From positions 1 through 33,827 of the forward strand of contig WQYM01000005.1 in NCBI GenBank assembly GCA_009781235.1: a DNA stretch of 33,827 nucleotides, read 5' to 3'. The notes under the pieces were generated by a model. That model was not told where the DNA came from, made no database searches, and was given only the letters and a program-made list of their open reading frames with translations. Below, piece by piece: positions 14,695 through 20,800 of this stretch. A program made the position numbers and the translations under genes. Origin of the DNA: Bacillota bacterium (lineage in GTDB: Bacteria; Bacillota; Clostridia; Christensenellales; Pumilibacteraceae). Each line of letters begins with the position of its first letter. The first letter of the stretch is position 1.

Positions 14695-16377
14695 ATGGTG
14701 ACGGCAAAGCTTAGTTTAGACGAAGAGTTTTACGATGCAAAAAATGCGGGGGGGGCGTCTACGGATGCCTCTCCGTCGCCGCGCGCCTCCACGCCCGGCA
14801 CAGCGCCGAGGGGCGACGATACCCCGCCACACCAAGCCGAAAACTCTCCTACCTGCGCAGACGCCCGCCCCGCCCCCGGCTCCGACGCCGGCTCTCCCGC
14901 TCCCGTAAACCCCTTGCGCGACGCGCCCGTCGGCAAGCTTTTAGTAAAATTGAGCCTGCCGGCCGTGATTGCCATGCTGGCTAACGCGATTTACAATATC
15001 GTAGACCGGGCGTTTATCGGCAACGCGCAGTACTTGGGCGAGGGCGGCGCGGCAGCCGCGATGGCGGCGCTGCAGTACTGCTTCCCGCCGATGATGATAA
15101 CTTTTGGCATCGCGCTGATGTTCGGCATCGGAGGCTCAGTCCTCTACTCGATTGCGCTCGGAAAACGCGACCACGAATCGGCCAAGCGCATCATGCACAC
15201 CGCGCTCGGGCTGACCCTCGCCGTTTCCGCCGTCCTTTTTATCTTAACGGTCGGCTTTACGGAATGGGTGATGAAGCCGTTTTTGCCCTCGCCCGGCAAA
15301 GGCGCATCCGCCCAAGACCTTGCGAGCCACCGCGCCGTGACGAATATGGCCGTCACATACTTCCGCATCACCTCGTGCGCCGTGATTTTTCAGGCGATTA
15401 ACGTGTTCGGCAACAATTTTATCCGCGCAAACGGCCACCCCATAACCAGTATGCTGGCAATTATGCTGGCGGCTCTTTTAAACGTCCTATTAGATTTTAT
15501 CTTTATTTTTGTGCTAAAGCTCGGCGTGACCGGGGCGGCGGTTGCGACGGTCATCGCGCAGGGGTGCTCCACCGCATGGATTCTCTATTACTTTTTCGGC
15601 AAAAAGAACGGCAAATTCTTTAAAACCGCGCGCTTTAGGCTCGAAATTAAAAAAATCCGGATTGAGCCCAAGCTCAGCCGGAGGATTATTGCGACGGGCT
15701 TCCCGATGTTTGTGTTTCAGGCGGCCAGCAGCATTTTGACGATTGTGCTGACATTCACCGTGTACCGCTATGTGCCGACGGAGGGCTTGGACGGAGCCGG
15801 CGTCGCGGCCGCGCGGGACGCCGCCGTCGCCTCGATTGCCGTCATCAATTCCATCCTGACGCTGCTTTTGATGCCGCTGACGGGCATAAATCAAGGCATG
15901 AACCCGATACTCGGATACAATTACGGCGCGCAAAACTACGGGCGCGTTAAAAAAACGCTTGCTTTGGGCACGGTTGCTGCAAGCGTCTTTGCCCTGTTGG
16001 TGTGGGGCGCGACCCGGCTGTTCCCGGACGAGGTCATCGGGTTTTTTACGCCCTACCCGGAGCTCGTCGACAAAATAAAGCCGGTGCTGAATGCGTGGCT
16101 ACTGGCAACGTTCCTTTTAGGCATTACGGTCGTGGGGGGCAATTATTTTCAAGGGACGGGCAAGGCGGGGCGCGCGATGCTGCTCTCGCTTTTACGCCAG
16201 GTTTTGATTGTGGTGCCGCTGGTGCTTGTACTGCCGCTGAGCTTGGGGTACGACGGGATTTTTTACGCCCAGCCGATTTCCGACGCCGCGGTTACGGCGG
16301 TAACGGTCATCCTGCTGGAATGGGAGTTTTTGAGGAACCCGAAGTACAGGGGGAAGAAAATAGTGAATAGTGAATAG
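14695..16377 (+). CDS. MATE-family efflux transporter
   Basis: 560 aa, about twelve TM helices. MATE proteins export drugs or metabolites in exchange for Na+ or H+. Features are PVGKLLVKLSLPAVIAMLANAIYNIVDRAFIGN at the first helix, GGSVLYSIALGKRD, FGNNFIRANGHP, and the pseudo-repeat second half (LLMPLTGINQGMNPILGYNYGA, GGNYFQGTGKAGRA). About 80 residues before the first helix are Pro/Ala/Ser-rich (STDASPSPRAS, TPPHQAENSP) and probably a disordered cytoplasmic tail, unusual for the family. The start is the first ATG after the promoter. It has no Shine-Dalgarno site, so it is uncertain. The last codons (KKIVNSE) are encoded by a heptamer array. Substrate unknown. Confidence 0.9.
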   Translation: MVTAKLSLDEEFYDAKNAGGASTDASPSPRASTPGTAPRGDDTPPHQAENSPTCADARPAPGSDAGSPAPVNPLRDAPVGKLLVKLSLPAVIAMLANAIYNIVDRAFIGNAQYLGEGGAAAAMAALQYCFPPMMITFGIALMFGIGGSVLYSIALGKRDHESAKRIMHTALGLTLAVSAVLFILTVGFTEWVMKPFLPSPGKGASAQDLASHRAVTNMAVTYFRITSCAVIFQAINVFGNNFIRANGHPITSMLAIMLAALLNVLLDFIFIFVLKLGVTGAAVATVIAQGCSTAWILYYFFGKKNGKFFKTARFRLEIKKIRIEPKLSRRIIATGFPMFVFQAASSILTIVLTFTVYRYVPTEGLDGAGVAAARDAAVASIAVINSILTLLLMPLTGINQGMNPILGYNYGAQNYGRVKKTLALGTVAASVFALLVWGATRLFPDEVIGFFTPYPELVDKIKPVLNAWLLATFLLGITVVGGNYFQGTGKAGRAMLLSLLRQVLIVVPLVLVLPLSLGYDGIFYAQPISDAAVTAVTVILLEWEFLRNPKYRGKKIVNSE

Positions 16378-16507
16378 TGAATAGCTGCGGATAAGTGTTT
16401 GTGTGAATAAGGGCAAATTTCTTTTGTTCCTTAGGAAAAAAAAGAACACTCCTACTGTACACAATCGCAATTATCCCTAACTATTCATTATTCACTATTC
16501 ACTATTC
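16361..16507. repeat. Inverted pair of heptamer arrays (GTGAATA / TATTCAC) between convergent genes
   Basis: The left array (16361-16384) supplies the last codons and stop of the MATE gene. The right array (16481-16507), the same heptamer inverted, supplies the stop of the convergent gene. The core starts with GATAAGTGTTTG and includes TTTCTTTTGTTCC, shared with 7605-7650 and 29676-29720. As transcribed RNA the two arrays would pair and could act as a bidirectional 3'-end structure. Confidence 0.85.
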
Positions 16508-17173
16508 GTTCTCCTCCAGCTCCACCGCATGCGTCTTGCCCCCCTCGCTTTCTTCCCCGTCCGAAAAAATACACGCCTCCTCCGCTTCCCCATCCGCCTC
16601 CTCGTTTCCCGCACCTTCCTCCCCCGCGCCTTCTTCCGATGCGGGGGCGTTTTTTTCGTTTGCCGGTAGCGCGTCTGCCCGCAGCATATGCTTTTTGCAC
16701 AATTTTATCGCGCTTTTGTAGTTAAAAATCGTAAATACTCCGGCAGCCGCCGAAAACGCCGCGCCGGCCGACACCGTCAAAATCAGCGCAAAATCATTAA
16801 AAAATGCGAGTGCCGAAAACGCCGCAAACCCAGACACCGCCAGCTCGACAGAAAAAAATTTCGATGGCCGCGTGCACGGTGACCCGGTCACCGTGCACGC
16901 CCTCTTTTCGCGTTTGACATACTTGCCGTGAGGAAAATTATTGTACTTGCGTGATTCTTCGAATACGGGGGGACGGTGGTGTCGACAATTTTTCTTGCGC
17001 TTGCCCGGCGCTGATTTTTCGGGGTTGTCGAGGGGTCTAACCCCTCGACAACCCCTCGTTAAAAGCGATAAAAGTAATCCTGCTATGAACACGGCGGCGA
17101 TGGTTGCCACCAAAACATAAGCCGCAACATTGCCGTCTAAGCCTACAAAAAAGCTCCGTATATTTTGTGCCAT
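16502..17173 (-). CDS. Hypothetical membrane protein with acidic tail, invaded by palindromes
   Basis: Not recognised. 223 aa from MAQNIRSFF. One TM helix lies near residue 15-38 (AAYVLVATIAAVFIAGLLLSLL), and two more near 105-150 (VELAVSGFAAFSALAFF, LILTVSAGAAFSAAAGVFTIF). The C-terminus is a long Glu/Ala/Gly-rich acidic tail. The stretch between the helices (residues about 40-100) is basic and is encoded by repeat DNA: a GGGGGACGGTGGTGTCGACAA fragment related to the transposase palindromes, a 29-bp palindrome (17024-17052) and a 27-bp palindrome (16872-16898). The frame stays open. No Shine-Dalgarno site; TATGAT ends 9 nt before the ATG. The stop falls inside a heptamer array. Confidence 0.55.
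   Translation of the reverse strand: MAQNIRSFFVGLDGNVAAYVLVATIAAVFIAGLLLSLLTRGCRGVRPLDNPEKSAPGKRKKNCRHHRPPVFEESRKYNNFPHGKYVKREKRACTVTGSPCTRPSKFFSVELAVSGFAAFSALAFFNDFALILTVSAGAAFSAAAGVFTIFNYKSAIKLCKKHMLRADALPANEKNAPASEEGAGEEGAGNEEADGEAEEACIFSDGEESEGGKTHAVELEENE
16872..16898. repeat. 27-bp palindrome within the membrane-protein gene
   Basis: Perfect 12-bp arms (GTGCACGGTGAC / GTCACCGTGCAC) flank a 3-nt centre. It lies in frame, encoding TVTGSPCT. Confidence 0.85.
16968..17058. repeat. Fragment of the GGGGGACGGTGGT palindrome plus a second palindrome
   Basis: GGGGGACGGTGGTGTCGACAA at 16969-16990 resembles one arm of the transposase-flanking palindrome. A separate 29-bp palindrome with 13-bp arms GTTGTCGAGGGGT lies at 17024-17052. 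Both are within an open reading frame. Confidence 0.75.
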
Positions 17174-17248
17174 AATACGGGTATCATAGCGCATTTTTGG
17201 CCGCGCACCGTACGGCATCCTGTCGAAAAAAAGTATATCGTGTTATAC

Positions 17249-17277
17249 TTGACTTTGCCGTATGTAAACGCTATAAT
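17249..17277 (+). promoter_or_regulatory. Promoter of the DUF3592-like gene
   Basis: -35 TTGACT (17249-17254), 17-bp spacer and consensus -10 TATAAT (17272-17277). Transcription would start about 25 nt upstream of the GTG start, leaving room for the AAGGAGGAG site. Confidence 0.85.
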
Positions 17278-17309
17278 TGTTCCATGGAAAAAGGAGGAGA
17301 TTCAGAAAA

Positions 17310-17810
17310 GTGAACAAAGTGAACCCCGGCGGAATAGAAGAGATCCACACGAAAATTAAAGGCGGTTCCCATGCCTTATTAACCGGCGTCGTTATGTCGA
17401 TTCTGGTTGTTTTTTGTGCTATTGTTATGCTGATTGTATATAATGCCGACGCGTCTTTTGAGGACCCGCTTGGGAAGTATGTCGTGATGGCTGTCATTTT
17501 CTTTCCTTCACTCGGGTTTTTAATCACCTCCCTTGTGTTTATTTGGCGTGGATTCAAGCACAAAGCGATAGTGCGCCTTCTGTTTGCAAGCGGGTTATTG
17601 ACACGAGGATCCGTTGCGGAAGCGCGAATGAAGCATCTCAATAAGCATTGGTGGCAGCATAAATTAACGTATACCTACATTGACGACAAGGGAAGCGAGT
17701 ATACTGAGAAAATTGTCTTTATTACGCTTGGCCCAAGAGAATACATGCCAAAAGAGCGGATTACGATTGCCTTTTGCAACGGAATTTCCGCAATGGTGGT
17801 TTTAAGATAA
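17310..17810 (+). CDS. Two-helix membrane protein, DUF3592-like
   Basis: 166 aa. Two TM helices (SHALLTGVVMSILVVFCAIVMLIVY and VVMAVIFFPSLGFLITSLVFIW) precede a soluble C-terminal domain. There, EARMKHLNKHW is followed by LTYTYIDDKGSEYTEK and RITIAFCNGISAMVVL, the pattern of DUF3592 domains (variable linker, Y-x-Y-x-D-x-x-G, closing V-x-Y-x-P-like strand). Function is unknown. A GTG start is chosen: AAGGAGGAG lies about 10 nt upstream and the promoter excludes the upstream ATG. It is convergent with addA, with only 12 bp between stop codons and no repeat insertion there. Confidence 0.75.
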   Translation: MNKVNPGGIEEIHTKIKGGSHALLTGVVMSILVVFCAIVMLIVYNADASFEDPLGKYVVMAVIFFPSLGFLITSLVFIWRGFKHKAIVRLLFASGLLTRGSVAEARMKHLNKHWWQHKLTYTYIDDKGSEYTEKIVFITLGPREYMPKERITIAFCNGISAMVVLR

Positions 17811-17822
17811 CATCCGGATGTC

Positions 17823-20800
17823 TTACATTTCAATAAACTCGCCGCCGGAAACGGCGAAAACGCTTTTGCGGGCGACGCGCTTTTTAAGAATCCGTCCGGC
17901 TGCCAAAGCGTAAAGCCCGATTTGCCTACGATAGGAAGCCATGAATTCTTCGGCGAGTTTGCCCGTTTTATAGTCGACAATCTCCACCATACCGTCCGCG
18001 TCCTCTATAAGCAGGTCGATAACGCCTTGCAGCAGTACGCCGTTTTCCATGCAATAGATAAACGGCAGCTCGCGGTAAAATTTCCGCCTACTCACGCGCT
18101 CCGCTATTTTTTCAAGCGCGGTATTGGCGGTGTTTTTTTGCAAAAGCCGCGCAAAATCGGGGTAGTTTTTTGAGAAGCCGTCGAAATTTTCGGGGAACGG
18201 CTTAGAAAAATCGGCGGTTTCTAAGAATTTGTGATAGGCGTCCCCGACATCGGTTCCGTACGCAGGTTCGGGGGGCGGGACTCGGGGCTCGGGGTTCGGG
18301 ATTCGGGGGTCGGGGCTCGGGACTCGGGGCTCGGGATTCGGGATTCGGGGGTCGGGATTCGGGGTTCGGGATATTAACTCGTCTTCTTTTAACTGACCAC
18401 TGAAAACTTCCCACTGACCACTGTCCAGGGGCTCGGGGGTCGGGATGGTTACGTTCATTCCCGTAGGGGTCGATTTACAAATCGACCCGCGGGCTGCACA
18501 CCGTGCAACCCCTACGGCTTGCCGGCTCGCGTCCCCTCCGTCGTTTTCTCGCGTCGCTTCGCTCCCCGCGCCTGTAAAAAACATGCCGCCGGCATATTTT
18601 TGCGGCTTCGCCGCACTCCGCCAGCGCATTTTTCGTTTTTCGTTTTTCGTTTCATTTGTAATTTGTTCCGGGACGCCCGATGGGTCGTTCCCTACGGAAA
18701 ATCCCCCTTCGCGCGCCAGTTGCGTTACCGTCGTCTTTACGGGCAATTGCGGGTGCGGGTACACAAAATCCGTGAACTTTCGGACGCAGGCAACAAAGTT
18801 TTCGCTCCCCTGCTTTTCCGGGGGGAGGTGTCGGGGGGACGGGGGCGTTGATTCAAAAATGCAAGATTTTTGAACCCCTGCGGGGCACTTCGCTACGCTC
18901 GTGTCACCACGCCTCGGGTCGCCGGACGGCGACCCTCCGTCCCCGGGCAGAGCCGCAACCAAGGATTCCTGATTCCCCGTAGGGCGGGGACTTGCTCCCG
19001 CCGTTGGGCTTGCTCCCGCCCCTACGGATTGCCGGCTCGCGTCCCCTCCATCGTTTTTCGTTTTTCGTTTTTCGTTTTTCGTTATATTTACCATCGCCGG
19101 GTACAGCCAGTCAAGCCAGCAGCGCGCGTCTATTCCCTCTTTGGGCTCGTAATCCTTCTTGATGCGGCTAAACAGCGCGAGATGGAATTTAGCACGCGTA
19201 CAAGCGACGTACAAAATCCGCATTTCCTCCTCGCACAGTTTTTTGCGCACCTCCAAGACCGCCCGGCGGTACAGGCTGGTTTTGACGGTTTGCCCGCCAA
19301 AAAGATCAAACCACTTAAGCACCGCGCCGAACTTTACATCCAAAATGCAGTCCCTTTTTACATCGTCGAGGTTGAAATTTTTTGAGAGGTTCGGGAGTAT
19401 TACGAACGGGAACTCGAGCCCCTTGGCGGCGTGCACCGTCATAATCCGCACCGCGTCCGCCTCTCCGCCGCCCGAAAGCTTAACCGCGCCCGCCTCCGCC
19501 GCCAAAAGTGCGGCGGCAAAGTCGCGCCCCGCCGAAAGAGCGGAGAGCCTGTCCAAAAACTTAGACAGCCCGTCCGCGGCGTTATGGGCGTCCGGAAGGC
19601 TGAAGGCATATTTAAAATAGTCGTGCTCGGCGCAAACCTTGCCTGCCAAATCCGCAAAGCTGAGTACCCGGGAAAGGTTTTCATAGCGCGCAAGGTTTGC
19701 AAACAGGGCTTGGAGTTTTTGAGAAAGTTCGGGATTCGGGGGTCGGGGGTCGGGGGTCGGGGCTCGGGGGTCGGAGCTCGGGGGTAAGGTATCAGGGCAC
19801 AAGGCACAAGGCACAGGTAATGGATAACGCATATCACCGATACCTGTGACTTGTGCCCTGATACCTATGCCCTCACTCCCATTCTTTCCGTCTTCTTTCA
19901 ACTGACAACTGACAACTGAAAACTGACAACTGTCTCCGGGATTCGGGACGGTTGCGCACATTCCCGTAGGGGTCGAAAGTCCATCCTGCGACCCGCTGCC
20001 GTTGTACGAGGAAAGTGCCGTGCCGGGGGGAGGGGTTGTCACGGGGACATAGTACTTGACAACCCTAACTTTTCCGGGGGGAGGTGTCGGGGGGACGGGG
20101 ACGTCGATTTCGGAAAGCAAGTTTCCGAAACCCCTTCGGGGCACTTCGCGCTGTGCGCTCGTGTCGCCGTAAACCCGTCCCCGGGCAGAGCCGTAACCAC
20201 CACGTCTCGCGTCGCCGTGCGGCGGCCCTCCGTCCCCGGGCAGAGCCGTGCCTGAGCATTCCCGATTCCCCGTAGGGCGGGGACTTGCCCCCGCCGTAAA
20301 GCACGCCACGTCCCCGGGCAAAGCCGTAACCTCACCATCCGCCCCTACGCCCTGACTCCTAACCAAAAATTCCCTCCGACATTCCTCATTCCTAATTTCT
20401 AATTCCTCACTTTCCTGTCCACTGAAAACTTCCCACTGACCACTGACCCCCGTAGGGGTCGATTTACAAATCGACCCGCCGTCCCCGGGCAGAGCCGTAA
20501 TCAAGGATTCCCAATCCCCCGTAGAGGTCGGGTCGCCGGACGGCGACCCTCCGTCCCCCTGCTGTGCCGTAACCGTACAATATTTTTCACACGCCTCAAA
20601 AAACGGCCAATCGCCGCCATCCGGTTGGGCATCCGCCCACAGGCGAATTTGAGCCAATTCCCCGTCGGAAAAATAGCCGCCCAACGGAGACTTTAACACG
20701 GAGACAAGCGCGATATCGTCGCGGCGGTTGTCGATCAGCCGCAGGTAATTGATCAGCCCCCGGATCGCCGGGTTTTCCGCGCCGTCCGCGCTTTTTTGCA

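Noticed and set aside
18445-19385. Plus-strand ORFs within addA (for example 171 codons)
   Set aside because: They are built from repeats and antisense AddA codons, with no start signals.
19728-20575. Assembly chimera as the explanation of the insertions
   Set aside because: Eleven separate blocks in three genes are all in frame and flanked by continuous native sequence. Misassembly would produce frameshifts. It cannot be excluded without reads.
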